This document shows, piece after piece, positions 43,497 to 53,681 of a stretch of DNA of 64,000 nucleotides. Location: positions 5,945,501 through 6,009,500 of the forward strand of contig JANEZZ010003061.1 in assembly GCA_026122225.1 (NCBI GenBank). The letters run 5' to 3'. A program made the position numbers and the translations under genes. Positions within the stretch are counted from its first letter, which is position 1. The number at the start of each line of letters is the position of its first letter. The DNA comes from Heloderma charlesbogerti. Its lineage: Eukaryota > Chordata > Lepidosauria > Squamata > Helodermatidae. The notes beneath the pieces are model-generated. The model worked only from the letters and a program-made list of their open reading frames with translations, had not been told where the DNA came from and did not search any database.

Positions 43497-44155
43497 TAGG
43501 GATGGACGGAACACTTACCTTCCGTTCCATTCTGTTTCTGCTGGAGGGGGGAGGCACTCCGTCCCTCCCCCTGGAATCCTCGACGGGGGGGGAGGCGATC
43601 CGGTCCTCCCCCCCGGAATCTTGCCTGGCCGGCTCTGCTCCGTGGCCAAGCCGTGGAGCTGCCGGCCGGCTCCGGCCGCCCGCAGCCAGACATCCGGCTG
43701 CTGGGCAGCCCCGCAGGGACGCAAATGGTGGCTGTCGTAGCCGCCGCCATTTGCGTCCCTGTATTTAGCCGTGATAGGCTACGTAAATATTTACGTAGCC
43801 TATCACGGCAGGGGGGAAAAAACCCAGCGTACACAAATGGCGGTAGCCGCCACCATTTGCATATGCTGGGTTTTTTTCCCCCTGCCATGATAGGCTACGT
43901 AAATACTTACGTAGCCTATCATGGCCTCTGCAGGGACGCAAATGGCGTCCGCCATTCGCAAAGCAGCGCGGATGGGAGCAGGTAAATGCTCTGTTTCGCG
44001 TGCCTTTTGTGGGTTGGGGGCGGTGGGGACTTCGTCCCGCATGCCTTTTGTGGGTTGGGGGGGCGGGGGTTTCGTTCCGCGACGGATTTCGGGGGCTCGA
44101 ATGCACTGGCATTCAGCCTCACCGAGATCCGTCGTGGAATTCTCTGACATCCCTA
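43497..44155. mobile_element. Palindrome-module hAT, copy C
   Basis: Perfect 8-bp duplication GTGAGAAG (43489-43496 and 44156-44163). Termini are TAGGGATGGAC and CTGACATCCCTA. The left GC-rich GGGGGGAGGC block is present twice, before TGGCCGGCTC. The centre has two GTGATAGGCTACGTAAAT hairpins alternating with CAAATGG modules and AAAACCCAGCGTA against ATGCTGGGTTTTTTTCCCCC arms. The right end has the CGACGGATTTC inverted pair. Open frames up to 162 codons here are palindrome artefacts. Confidence 0.92.
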
Positions 44156-44989
44156 GTGAGAAGGAGAAAAACCAACCCGCTTGTCTGTTTGTATAAAGTC
44201 AAATACAGTTCTGAACTTCTCTTGCCCACTGAAGAGTATACTCTTTAAGGATTACCCTAGATATGCTCTGGGTGGAATAAAGAACAGAAAGAAAGAACAG
44301 GATAGGGGAAGGAAGAAGAAAAGAAGAATGGTGACTGGAAAAGGGGGGGTGTAGGGAGAATTCCCTGAGCCAATGGCTCCTTTCAGAGAGGTAGTACCTC
44401 AGAGGAATTTAAGAGGCTGTGGAGAGTTTGTAAGGATTGCATGTACTTACATTAACTTTATGAGGTGAGGTGGCTGAGAGCTTTTTCTAGCTTTAAAAAA
44501 ACCCCTCTAGAATCTATTTAAAAGCCCCAGCAATTCCTCAGTCATAACGCTATAAACTCTTTTGGGAATAATTTGAGTCCTACAGCTATTTAGGAGAAAT
44601 TAAAGTGGAGGGGGAGAAAGAAGTTTGTGTAGGCTGATTGGATCCTTTGCTGTGCTGAAGCTACTAAACTTCTGCAGAATCCAAAGGTTCTAATTTGGGG
44701 CACTGAAATCAGATGCTGTGTGAAATACCAGTATTTCACATGGAACTCTTTCTTCCCTTCCATCACCTCTTCAAAATTTCATTGCAAGTAAGCTCCCAAC
44801 AGTGGGCATGTAAAAGCAGAAAAATAGCGGGAGACAGGTTTTTTGCACCTCACACACACACACACACACAAAACACCCTACACCAGAGATTAGGGATAGT
44901 AACCTCCTAATGGTCACCTTAAACACCTTCTGATTAAGATCTCTAATCCCCTGTGTGGCTGGACAGTTTTTATTTTTTGTTTTAGTCTT
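44156..44989. other. Interior of the 4.2-kb hAT, unassigned
   Basis: No coding signal. A (CA)n tract lies at 44851-44870. Confidence 0.45.
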
Positions 44990-45480
44990 TGAGAAAGGGA
45001 AACTTTATGCATGGCTAGCACAAAAGCCATAGGACCTAACTGTCTGAAATTTGGCAGGTGCAGTCAGCTTCAGAGAGGCTGCCAAGTCCCCAAATTCCAT
45101 GCACTTATGTGGAAGAACAAAAAAAAGATAGCTTTTTGCTTGGACAGATTTTCTTGAAAAAAGCAAATTTTACCTGTGACTAGCACAAAAGCCACTGGGC
45201 CTGTCTGAAATTTGGCAGATTCAATCAGCTCTATAGGGGCTGCCAGGTCCCCAAACTCCATGCACTTATGTGGAAGCACAAAAAAATTATAGCTCTTTAC
45301 TTGGACAGAGTTTCTTTAAAAAAGCAAATTTTACCTGTGACTAGCACAAAAGACACTGGATCTAACTGCCTGAAATTCTGCAGGTTCAGCCAGCTCCATG
45401 GGGGCTACCACGTCACCAAATTTCGTGTATTTATCATACAAACTCCAAAAGTTATGGCCATTTCTATTTTCCAATGCAAG
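44990..45480 (+). repeat. Three tandem ~163-bp repeats, right subterminal array
   Basis: CTAGCACAAAAG occurs at 45015, 45180 and 45341. Each unit holds TGAAATTTGGCAGGT-like, GGCTGCCAAGTCCCCAAATT-like and CATGCACTTATGTGGAAG-like blocks; the third unit is the most diverged. Non-coding. Confidence 0.88.
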
Positions 45481-45603
45481 TCAATGGGAAAATGTAAAAA
45501 AAATGACAATTAGGACAGCTCAAAAGATCCCGGGCACAGCTCAGAAAAGATCTGGGGCCTGTGCCCAGGTTGGCCTAACTCTAACAATGCCCCTGGTGGT
45601 GGC

Positions 45604-45962
45604 CCACTAGAGGGCACTTTGCTCAGCCCTTCCTCAAACCTACAGCCGGCTCTGCAGACTGTTCTATAATGACAAAGTGGTAGAATAGCCACTGCAAGAG
45701 ACAAGAGGGGAGGAGTGAAATGGCAGTTAGTTTCGGGCAGGCCTATAAGCGGGCCTCACTGTCTCACCCCTCCTTCAGGTGCAGCTAGAAAAAAATGTGT
45801 TTATGTTTATTTGGCAGACCCAGCACCAGCACAAGCTCTCCCAGTGATGCCCCCCTCCTCCCCATTGCCACATCCCACTCCCACTGGAGCTAGCACCTGA
45901 CATTATTCCCTGCTGTAAATCCCTTGACTGCAGTGTCTGGATTTGTTCGTACCCGACGCTTC
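45604..45962. other. Unassigned DNA
   Basis: No gene or classified repeat recognised. Confidence 0.45.
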
Positions 45963-45970
45963 CTCTAAGG

Positions 45971-46376
45971 CAGGGGTCCCCAACCTTTTTAGATCGGTGA
46001 GCAGATTAGATTGAGAGAGAGCCATGGGTGCTGTCACCAAATGGCTTCCTGTTCATAAAATGTCCGCCATGGTGGGCATGGCTGGTCACAAAACTCCCAT
46101 TTCCCAGAAAGCAAACTGGTATGACTTAAAGAAAAGTAACTTGGCCACGAGCCTAAGTAAAAAGCAGAGGTGGGGTCTGAGCTCCAAAACGCAAAACCAC
46201 TGTTTTGAACCCAAATAAAGACAGTGCTGGAGGGCAACCCTTTGCTTTGCAGGATGCCAGCCTCTCAGTTAAAATAGTTAACAATCTTTTAAAATAAAAT
46301 AACACTCAGGAAGAGCAGAGAGCCTGGCAGGCATCAATGGAGCTATCCATGGGCACTACCGTGTTGGAGACCCCAG
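45971..46376. mobile_element. hAT MITE (CAGGGGTCCCCAACC ends)
   Basis: Perfect 8-bp duplication CTCTAAGG (45963-45970 and 46377-46384). Starts CAGGGGTCCCCAACCTTTTT and ends TGTTGGAGACCCCAG. This CAGGGGTC...CCAACC terminus is typical of vertebrate hAT MITEs. 50766-51264 is related. Confidence 0.92.
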
Positions 46377-46384
46377 CTCTAAGG

Positions 46385-46562
46385 AGCTCAGGGTGGTGTT
46401 TAAGGGGGCTATCCCATTTTATCTTCACAACAACCCTGTGAGGTAGGACAGTGACTTGCCCAAGATCACCCAGTGATATTGATGGCCTGGTAGAGATTCA
46501 AACCCAAGTCTCTCTGGTCTGTCGAACACACTATCATCCACATCACATTGGCTCAGCATATA
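46385..46562 (-). mobile_element. MIR-like or tRNA-derived SINE, decayed
   Basis: CAGGGTGGTGTTTAAGGG, TCTTCACAACAACCCTGTGA, GGTAGGACAG, TTGCCCAAGATCACCCAGTG and TTCAAACCCAAGTCTC give a mirrored B-box and core. Confidence 0.65.
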
Positions 46563-46636
46563 TCCCAAGTGTATTCGGCTTACTTATTTAGAAAGGGGAT
46601 GGGGGGAGAATGCTGGTTACATTTTCTAGCAAACTC

Positions 46637-46675
46637 CTCTCTCTCCCTCTCCCTCTCCCTCTCCCTCTCCCTCTC
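46637..46675. repeat. (CTCCCT)n simple repeat
   Basis: About six tandem hexamers. Confidence 0.95.
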
Positions 46676-46679
46676 GTTA

Positions 46680-47304
46680 TGAAAAATGTCCAGGATCAGC
46701 TAATAGCTACCTTGGGTACCAGATGATATTATGTTAATGAAGAGTGGGATAAATGCCTTGGCAAATTTGCATATAATGATCACGGGCATAGCCTTTGCTG
46801 AAGTGCATATCCCAGTGTGGCTGCCCCCAAATAACAGACCTTTTCCACACCAGCCATAAAACTCGGGGAAGAGTCTGTTAGAGAGACAAAGCGGATTTTC
46901 TAATTTCTGTCCTGCATTTAACGGTGATGCCATTGCGGCTCTGGAGGCATCAAGCAATTACAAGCATGAGAGTGGTTACACAAATGAGATGCTGTATAAT
47001 GTGACTGTAGCAGAAATGGGAATATTCAGCGTGTAACAAGCATGCCCAGTCTAATCAAGTTGTTGGCTCTGTCTGAACATTCCCTCCTCCTCCCCGATGA
47101 AACAGACCTATGGATTGAGCCATTTCACATGAAGGCTTGAGTTTGTGCTCTCGGCCTTTAAATAGGTGCTGCTCGAAACTTCATAAATGGTGGAGACAGG
47201 AGCAAAGGAACTTTACTTAACACTGTGCAGCTCTTACAGTATCACAAAATGGCAGCTGTTCTAGTTTTGTGTTCCTTACTTGGTTGGTGTTTGCCAGAAC
47301 TGCT
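46680..47304. other. Unique AT-rich DNA
   Basis: No repeat family or exon recognised. Confidence 0.5.
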
Positions 47305-47311
47305 TTCCTAA

Positions 47312-49009
47312 CTTGTCCCCATCTTCAAAAAGGGTAAAAAGGAGGAACCTGGGAACTACAGACCAGTCGGTTTGACATCAATCCCTGAGAAAATTCTGGA
47401 GCAGATCATAAAGCAATCCATCTGTAAGCACCTTGAACACAATGCAGTGATGACTCGAAGCCAACATGGATTTGTCAAGAACAAATCCTGCCAGACGAAT
47501 CTGATCTCATTTTTTGATCAGGTAACCTCGCTTGTGGACTGTGGAATGCTGTGGACATCATATACCTCGACTTCAGCAAAGCTTTCGACAAAGTGCCCCA
47601 TGATTAGGGATGTACAAAACTCTTACCTGGCTCCGTGCCGGGCAATCCGCAGTGCGGGGGAGGCGCTCTGTCCCTCCCCCCGGAATCCTCCCTGGCCGGC
47701 TCCAGTTCGTGGCAACTCTGCAGAGCCGCCTGCCAGGGCCGCCTGCAGCTGGACATCTGGCCACTGGGCTGCACAGGGATGCAAATGGCAGCCACCGTAG
47801 CTGCCGCCATTTGCGTCCGTGTCTTTAGCCATGATAGGCTATGTAAATATATACGTAGCCTATCATGGCTAAAGACACGGACGCAAATGGCGGCGGCTAC
47901 ACCATTTGCGTCCCTGCCCTGAGCTGTGATAGGCTACGTAGATACTTACGTAGCCTATCACAGCTTGCTAGGGACACAAATGGTGGCTAGCGTAGCGGCC
48001 GCCATTTGCAGCCACAGCCCAGCAGCGGCTGGAGCCACCAGAGCTGCTGGAGCCGCCATCAGAGCCTCCACCTCTGGAGCTGCCGCTGGAGCCACCGCCG
48101 GAGCCACAGCCAGGTAGGGTGCATTTCACAGGGCTTTCGCAGGGTGGTGAGGTGGGTTGCTCCGTTCTGCCACGGATTCCGGGGGGCCGAATTCACTGGA
48201 ATTCGGCCTCCCTGGGATCCGTGGCGGAATTCTCTAACATCCCTACCCATGATATCCTGATGAGCAAACTAGCTCAAAGTGGGCTAGATGAAACAATGAT
48301 CCGGTGGATCCACAGTTGGCTACAGAATCGGACTCAAAGAGTGCTTCTCAATGGGATCTTCTCAAATTGGGGAGAGGTAACGAGTGGGGTACCGCAGGGC
48401 TCAGTCCTGGGCTCAGTGCTCTTCAACATTTTCATTAATGACTTGGAGGAGGAGGTGCAGGGAATGCTGATAAAATTTGCAGATGACACAAAATTGGGTG
48501 GGATAGCTAATACTTTGGAAGACAGAAACAAAATTCAAAGTGATTTTGACAGACTGGAACACTGGGCAGAAAACAACAGTATGATATTTAATAGGGATAA
48601 ATGCCAAGTTCTGCACCTAGGAAAAAGAAACTAAATGCACAGTTATGAGATGAGCGATACGTGGCTCAACAACACTACAAGCGAGAAGGATCTTGGAATC
48701 GTTGTAGATCACAAGCTGAATATGAGCCAACAATGTGATGTGGCTGCGAAAAAGGCCAATGCTCTTTTGGGCTGCATTGATAGAAGCATCGCTTCCAAAT
48801 CCCAGGAAGTACTAGTTCCCCTCTACTCAGCACCGGTTAGCCCTCATCTGGAGTATTGTGTCCAGTTCTGGGCACTGTACTTTAAGAAGGATGCAGACAA
48901 GCTGGAGAGGGTTCAGAGTAGGGCAACAAAGATGATCAGGGGACTGGAAACAAAGCCCTATGAGGAGAGACTGAAAGAATTGGGCATGTTTAGCTCTTCA
49001 AGTACTTGA
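47312..49009 (+). pseudogene. CR1 ORF2 reverse transcriptase, broken
   Basis: Parts in order: PIFKKGKKEEPGNYRPVGLT and QHGFVKNKSCQTNLISFFDQ (47312-47545); a one-base shift near 47545; YLDFSKAFDKVPHD; the hAT; ILMSKLAQSGLDETMIRWIH (48250 on); GEVTSGVPQGSVLG; the catalytic FADD (48478-48489); NRDKCQVLHLGKRN followed by TAA (48632-48634). After this comes a second open part with SQQCDVAAKKANALLGC and YCVQFWALYFKKD. A deletion of about 35 bases follows GMFS near 48993. It also carries the TGA after NGLK (49087-49089). Confidence 0.93.
47605..48245. mobile_element. Palindrome-module hAT, copy D
   Basis: Perfect 8-bp duplication CCCATGAT (47597-47604 and 48246-48253). Termini are TAGGGATGTAC and TAACATCCCTA. 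It has the GGGGGAGGCGCTCTGTCCC block, CTGGCCGGCTC, two GTGATAGGCTA-type hairpins separated by ACGCAAATGGCGGC modules, a CTGGAGCC-rich stretch (48030-48110), and the right inverted pair GAATTCACTGGAATTC inside CCACGGATTCCGG against GGGATCCGTGG. Confidence 0.95.
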
Positions 49010-49344
49010 AAGATTGTCATAGAGAGGAAGGCCAGGATCTCTTCCCGATCATCCCAGAATGCAGGACACCGAATAATGGGCTCAAGTGACAGGAAGCCAG
49101 ATTCCGGCTGAACATCAGGAGAAACTTCCTGACATACGACCAGTATGAAACTTCCAGTAATACGACAATGGAACCAATTTCCTAGGGAGGCAGTGGGCTC
49201 TCCCACACTGGAGGCATTCAAGATGAGGCTGGACAGCCATCTGTCTGGGATGCTCTGACTTGGATTCCTGCATTGAGCTGGGGTTTGGACTCGATGGCCT
49301 TGTAGGCCCCTTCCAACCCTACGATTCTATGATTCTATAACCAC

Positions 49345-49746
49345 CCTTTCCTGAATGCCTTGGTTCCAACAATTAGCTCCATTACCATAGTATAGTTAGA
49401 AACCTATCATGGAAGACTTGGAGGGCATACCAGTCAGCAAGCTAGTTGAGAACTTTATTGTCTCGTTCCGACAAGAACAGAATAGCAATATGAAACTCTG
49501 GTCTCCACCCAGATACAACTAAGTCCAGTGCTACCTAGTGACTAAACCATATAATGACACTATCCTCACAAAACCTATCTATGATGCTTTCCACTTCCTT
49601 CCCCAGCATCTCCAGCTTTGCTGTCTTCACAGGACCAAGCTATACATGATGTTAGTTGTGTGTAAGTACTGGTTAAGCCTTCTCACCTCTCACTGATTAA
49701 ACTCTTCCACTCTCCCCTGAAGCTGCTGTTAGCCCCAGGGAGTATA
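49345..49746. other. Unassigned DNA
   Basis: No repeat or gene recognised. Confidence 0.45.
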
Positions 49747-50205
49747 GGGTGACCAGGAGTTCTACTTTATGGAGGACAGTCCTCTATTTTGGAGAGATGG
49801 CCAAGGAAGTCGTCTGTTTGAAGGTATCCTCTGTTTGATGGGCTGTCTGGTTTAAAGTCAAAGAACCATAAGGAGGTACAGCAGGACCGGGTCCTTGAAG
49901 TTGCCCATCAGCACTTAGCGCCGGGACAGTAGCAGATTGGTCAGGCACACAGGTCACATAGAATCATAGAATCATAGAACAGTAGGGTTGGAAGGGGCCT
50001 ACAAGGCCATCGAGTCCAACCCCCTGCTCAATGCGTCAGTCACCTGGTCAGTCTTCTCCACTATGGTGAGATGTATTGTATTTCTATTTAAATTACAATT
50101 ATTTCTAAATGTGCACCTCCACACACACACAGTTGCATATGCAAATGTTATGCAAATTGGTGTCCTCTTTTGTTCCCTTTTTTGGCAATAAGTACATGGC
50201 CACCC
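49747..50205 (+). repeat. Repeat family W, copy 2, with CR1 tail inserted
   Basis: Starts AGGGTGACCAGGAG and ends near TGGCCACCCTT, weakly inverted ends. It includes GAGGACAGTCCTCTATTTTG and GACGTCGTC-like motifs shared with 40855-41215. A very short CR1 tail (49962-50035) interrupts it. Confidence 0.6.
49962..50035 (-). mobile_element. CR1 3' tail, about 75 bp
   Basis: AGAATCATAGAATCATAGAA, then GGGTTGGAAGGGGCCTACAA and GTCCAACCCCCTGCTCAATG. It is the extreme 3' end only; GTCAC lies on both sides. Confidence 0.9.
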
Positions 50206-50251
50206 TTGGAGAGAAGCTTCCATTGGCACTATAGGTGCTTCCAGACTGGGC

Positions 50252-50461
50252 CCCTAGGGCTGTGGCTCAGTGGTAGAACACTTGCTTTGCGTGCAGAAGG
50301 TCTTAGGTTCGATCCCCAGCATCTCCAGGTATGACTGGAAAAACTCCTGCCTGAAACCCTGGAGAGTTGCCAGTTAGTGTCCATGATACTGGGCTAGGTG
50401 AACCAAAGGTCTGAATCAGTATACAGTCTTACTCAGTATAAGGCAACTTCCTATGTTTCTA
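50252..50461 (+). mobile_element. tRNA-derived SINE, most complete copy
   Basis: GGCTGTGGCTCAGTGGTAGA (A-box), GGTTCGATCCCC (B-box, close to the canonical form), then CCTGCCTGAAACCCTGGAG, ATGATACTGGGCTAGG and CTCAGTATAAGGCAACTTCC. Same family as 37598-37770. Confidence 0.88.
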
Positions 50462-50765
50462 CCAGTCAAAATACATCTTTATCATCTTTTCTTCCCTAAC
50501 TGAACTTTTGTGAAAAGAAAAAAGATGGAAGAAGCAATGAGAAAATATGGGAGGGTTTTGTCTGGAACCCCCATATTGGGCAATGGTGCCACAAAAACCT
50601 CATCTCCAAACACACTATGTTCAGTCTCAAATATGAGCAGTGTGAAGATATGCTTTCCCAGAGTAGAATTTGCTGATTAAAAGGGAGCTGCTTCAGTGGA
50701 TCACATGGGTCATTCCCAGGTAGCAAGGAGCTTTCAGCCTGTTTAATTGCCTGATGAAATTATTT
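50462..50765. other. Unassigned DNA
   Basis: No feature recognised. Confidence 0.4.
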
Positions 50766-51264
50766 CAGGAAGGGGTTCACAATCTTTTTGGATCTGTGGG
50801 CACATTTGGGAATTTGAGAAACCACTGTGGGCACCACCACAAAATAGCTCCCACAGAGAATGTGGCTAGTCACATAATGGCCGCCGTGGGAGCCTGGCTT
50901 GTCAAAAGTGACCTAAAGAGGTGGTGGGGCAGGAGAGAAATAGTAAGGCTAGAAGCTGGGAGAAATAGCAAGGCAAAGGGGCAGAGGGAGAAGAAAGAGC
51001 AAGAGTAGAGGCTGGGAACAGGGAGAAATAGCAAGGTAAAGAGGTGGGGGAGAGAAATAGCAAAGGTAGAGGCTGGGAGGATGGGGAAAACAGCAAGGCA
51101 AAGGGGAGAGAAAGAGCAAGGCTAGAGGCTAGAAAGGGAGAGAAAGAAGACTGCCCTAACATTTTCCAAGGTTTTTCTTAGAATTTTTTTTGAAGGGGAC
51201 AGGGATGGGAGAGCTTCATGTGTGTCATTGACGGTGCCTGCAGGCACTGTGTTGGGGACCTCTG
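50766..51264. mobile_element. hAT-type MITE with purine-rich interior
   Basis: Starts CAGGAAGGGGTTCACAATC then TTTTTGGATCTG, and ends TGTTGGGGACCTCTG. Outer and inner motifs (TGTGGGCAC, CAGGCACTGTGTTGG) match 45971-46376. The interior 50930-51140 is a degenerate GGGAGAAATAGCAAGG tandem. No clear duplication at the ends. Confidence 0.65.
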
Positions 51265-51609
51265 GTTTTCACACCAAAAGCAACAGAGGAAGAGGTATCA
51301 AAAAACAGAGTTTTGAACTGGCTGTGGTACAGACTGGAAGAAAAGGCTGGGCTGGAAGGGGAAGCACCTGAATGTGCCCTGAGATTGTTGGATTCACAGA
51401 CCTAGGTCCATTCTGCTTGGCGCAGCTTAGGATGGCCATATGCAAAGGAAGAGAGGACAGAGATCCTGCATCTCTTTCATAGTTGTGTAGGATATGGAAC
51501 TTTGGCAGCTGTAGGTTGTCACTCAAGGCTGAGAAAAGCTGAAATTCTTCCTTGTCCACAACTCTTTAAAGGTACAGGAGCCCTGTCCTCTTTTTAAAAT
51601 CCCTGTTCC
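51265..51609. other. Unassigned DNA
   Basis: No feature recognised. Confidence 0.4.
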
Positions 51610-51743
51610 AGACTCCCCCAACCTGAGTGTGTTGGACTACAACTACCATAAGCCCCCAGCCATCTCACCTATACTGGCTGGGGTGTTATGGGAGTTGTAG
51701 TCCAACACATCTGGAGGGCACCAGGTTAGGGAAGGAAGGCTGC
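51610..51743. mobile_element. Short palindromic MITE, best copy
   Basis: Perfect duplication CCTGTTCC (51602-51609 and 51744-51751). GTGTTGGACTACAACTACC mirrors GGAGTTGTAGTCCAACAC, with ends GACTCCCCCAACCTG and CAGGTTAGGGAAGG. Family of 605-750 and 18700-18795. Confidence 0.9.
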
Positions 51744-51954
51744 CCTGTTCCCAATCATTCCTTCCCTGCCTATAAAATCTATTTTTTAAAGTTTTATTTT
51801 TACAATTACACCACAAATCTCCAGGGCCATCTCCTTTCGAAGGCACTGATCACTCAGAGGCAGCCCCAAATTTCTCACTGCTCAGAGAAGGAGTGGTGAA
51901 GCAGGTTGTGACCTTTGTCTCTCATCCTGCCTTCTTCTGTTTTCCTGAACCTAC

Positions 51955-52022
51955 AGCTGTTGTCGTGAGCTACCCAGAGAGCTTCGGCTATTGGATGGTA
52001 TAGAAATGTAATAAATAAACTG
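51955..52022 (+). mobile_element. LINE 3' end (L2-like)
   Basis: GTGAGCTACCCAGAGAGC then TTCGGCTATTGGATGG and ATAGAAATGTAATAAATAAA is a typical L2-like 3' UTR end. The same block is at 39165-39210. Confidence 0.6.
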
Positions 52023-52024
52023 TT

Positions 52025-52285
52025 GATAATAATGATTTGCATAGCACTGTCAAGTGTCCAAAGCACTTCATGTACACTCTCTAGTTGCATTCCTGACAAC
52101 AACCCTGCAAGGTCTGTAAGTGTTGTTATCCTACATATTGTCGCTGGGAAGACAGAGGCCGAGAGAGAGTAGTTGGCTTAAGGCCCTCTACTGAGTTCAT
52201 GGCTGAGGCAAAATTTGAACCAGGGACTTCCTGATTCATAGCCCAGTCTCTTAGCCACTGCATTACACCAGCTCCAGCTGTAGAC
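52025..52285 (-). mobile_element. MIR-like SINE
   Basis: Mirrored order: GCATAGCACTGTCAAG, AAGCACTTCATGTACA, ACAACAACCCTGCAAGGT, TTGGCTTAAGGCC, TTTGAACCAGGGACTTCC (B-box) and CTCTTAGCCACTGCATTAC (A-box). It is decayed, as expected of an old amniote SINE. Confidence 0.7.
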
Positions 52286-53066
52286 AGCTAGATCTTTTGC
52301 CAGTGGGACCATATACATGTGTGATGTGCTTGTATCTGGCCCTTACAGTGAATCTGTGATTGCGGACATAAAGCACCAGCTGAGTGCCTAACAGGTATTT
52401 AAAATATTTTTAGCCCACCTTTCAACTGCCAGGTCCCCAAGGTACAATCCGTCTTTAATGGGGTATCTTCAGAAGATATGAAGAACTTGATCCTCATAAC
52501 AAGGATCTCACTTTAATCTATTAAAAACACTTTTAGATTAATAAATCTACTCTGAGGATTGTCTTGATGGAAAGGCAGGATAAAATTATCTAATAAGTAC
52601 TTTAATAAAGATAAATCAAGACAGTAGGAAACCCATCATATAAAATCCATCAGACAGAACAGCAAAACATCTAGCAAAACAAAATTACAGGTGGCACAAT
52701 CCTGCTCCCATTGTATTATGGGAGCGAGACAAGATTACTGCTAAGAGCTGAATGACATGATCAGCAGAATCGCATGGAGCAAATGTCCTTGGTTTTCAAC
52801 ATCCCCTTCAAGGCCTGCACCTGGGACAAATAGCCCATTCATTTATTAAGCACTCACAGCTTTTCTCCCTGGCAAGCAGGACCGCTGAATAATTATTTGT
52901 AAAACTGCATGTTCCCGTCTTTTTAAATCACAGAAAGCCCTGCCTTTCTCACAGGGGTGTTCTTGCCTAGCTCCCATTTATTTCAACAAGAGTTGCAAAG
53001 ATACCCTCTTGGTATAAGATGAAAAAGAGATGAAAGCCTGTACAACAGATTCAAAGATATGTGAAG
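52286..53066. other. Unique AT-rich DNA
   Basis: No repeat family or exon recognised. Confidence 0.45.
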
Positions 53067-53074
53067 TTGCTGTG

Positions 53075-53380
53075 CGGGACTAGCGCAAGGCATTTTGCTG
53101 CCTGAGGCAAAGGCAAAGGACATGATGGAGCAGCCCACCCCTTTCCATACAGGAGCTGACTGGATTGGCAGCTGAATCTGACTTCAGTACAGGATAACAT
53201 CCTCCATCACACCTGAAGGCAGCAGGCTAGCTTAGTAGCTCAAGACAGGTCAAGTGGCACATACAGCTCTGTCATCCAAGAGAGGGGCATGGTTAGGGGG
53301 CTCAAGAGGAACACCTGGGAGGCTGCCACTGCTTCTTCCCAGCATCTGCCTCAGTCTGCCTAACGGTTGGGCTGGCCCTG
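53075..53380. mobile_element. hAT MITE family Y, copy 3
   Basis: Perfect 8-bp duplication TTGCTGTG (53067-53074 and 53381-53388). The right end is GGGCTGGCCCTG. GGCATTTTGCTGCCTGAGGC is the mirror of the right part of copy 1. Confidence 0.9.
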
Positions 53381-53388
53381 TTGCTGTG

Positions 53389-53681
53389 TATATGGTAATT
53401 ATTAAAATCTGCACAACTATTTGTGACCGCTGTATGAACATTTCACAGGAAGCCTACGCAGTGGTTCAGCTACTGGGAACAGAAACAATTTGAAGTTGTT
53501 TGCTTGCAGAACTTACATCCATTTATTCTGGAGAAGTTCCACTAAAACCATTATGACTTCTCTAGAGTAAAGAGGATAGTCTTTGCTGTAAACAAAGTCT
53601 TTGCAGCTGCCAGATTTGCAAAGCATTGCAGAATTTTGACCTTAGTCAAAAATGTGAAAAACCAGTTTCATTTCTGTAACA
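53389..53681. other. Unassigned DNA
   Basis: No feature recognised. Confidence 0.4.

Larger units (their letters stand above)
41415..45595. mobile_element. 4.2-kb non-autonomous hAT with later insertions
   Basis: Starts CAGGGGTGTTGCTAGG and ends AACAATGCCCCTG. AAAGATCTGGGGCACAGGCC near the left end mirrors GGGGCCTGTGCCC near the right. Flanking octamers GTGGCGGC (41407-41414) and GTGGTGGC (45596-45603) match at 7 of 8. Subterminal arrays of about 160 bp repeats lie at both ends in opposite orientation. No transposase frame is left. It hosts a LINE end, a SINE and a palindromic hAT, so it is old. Confidence 0.75.
47305..49340 (+). mobile_element. CR1 LINE, split by palindromic hAT copy D
   Basis: It begins near CCCCATCTTCAAAAAGGG and ends in GGTTTGGACTCGATGGCC, CCTTCCAACCCTACG and ATTCTATGATTCTATAA. 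A 641-bp hAT interrupts it at 47605-48245. Removing this and one copy of CCCATGAT gives a continuous CR1. Confidence 0.94.

Noticed and set aside
43400..43888. 162-codon open frame, minus strand
   Set aside because: Starts in a SINE and ends in hAT copy C; an artefact of GC-rich palindromes.
44990..45480. Satellite DNA
   Set aside because: Only three units, bounded by the right end of a hAT element with flanking octamers.
50252..50330. tRNA gene
   Set aside because: A-box and B-box are good, but the cloverleaf 3' half is missing and the sequence continues into a SINE body found elsewhere in the window.
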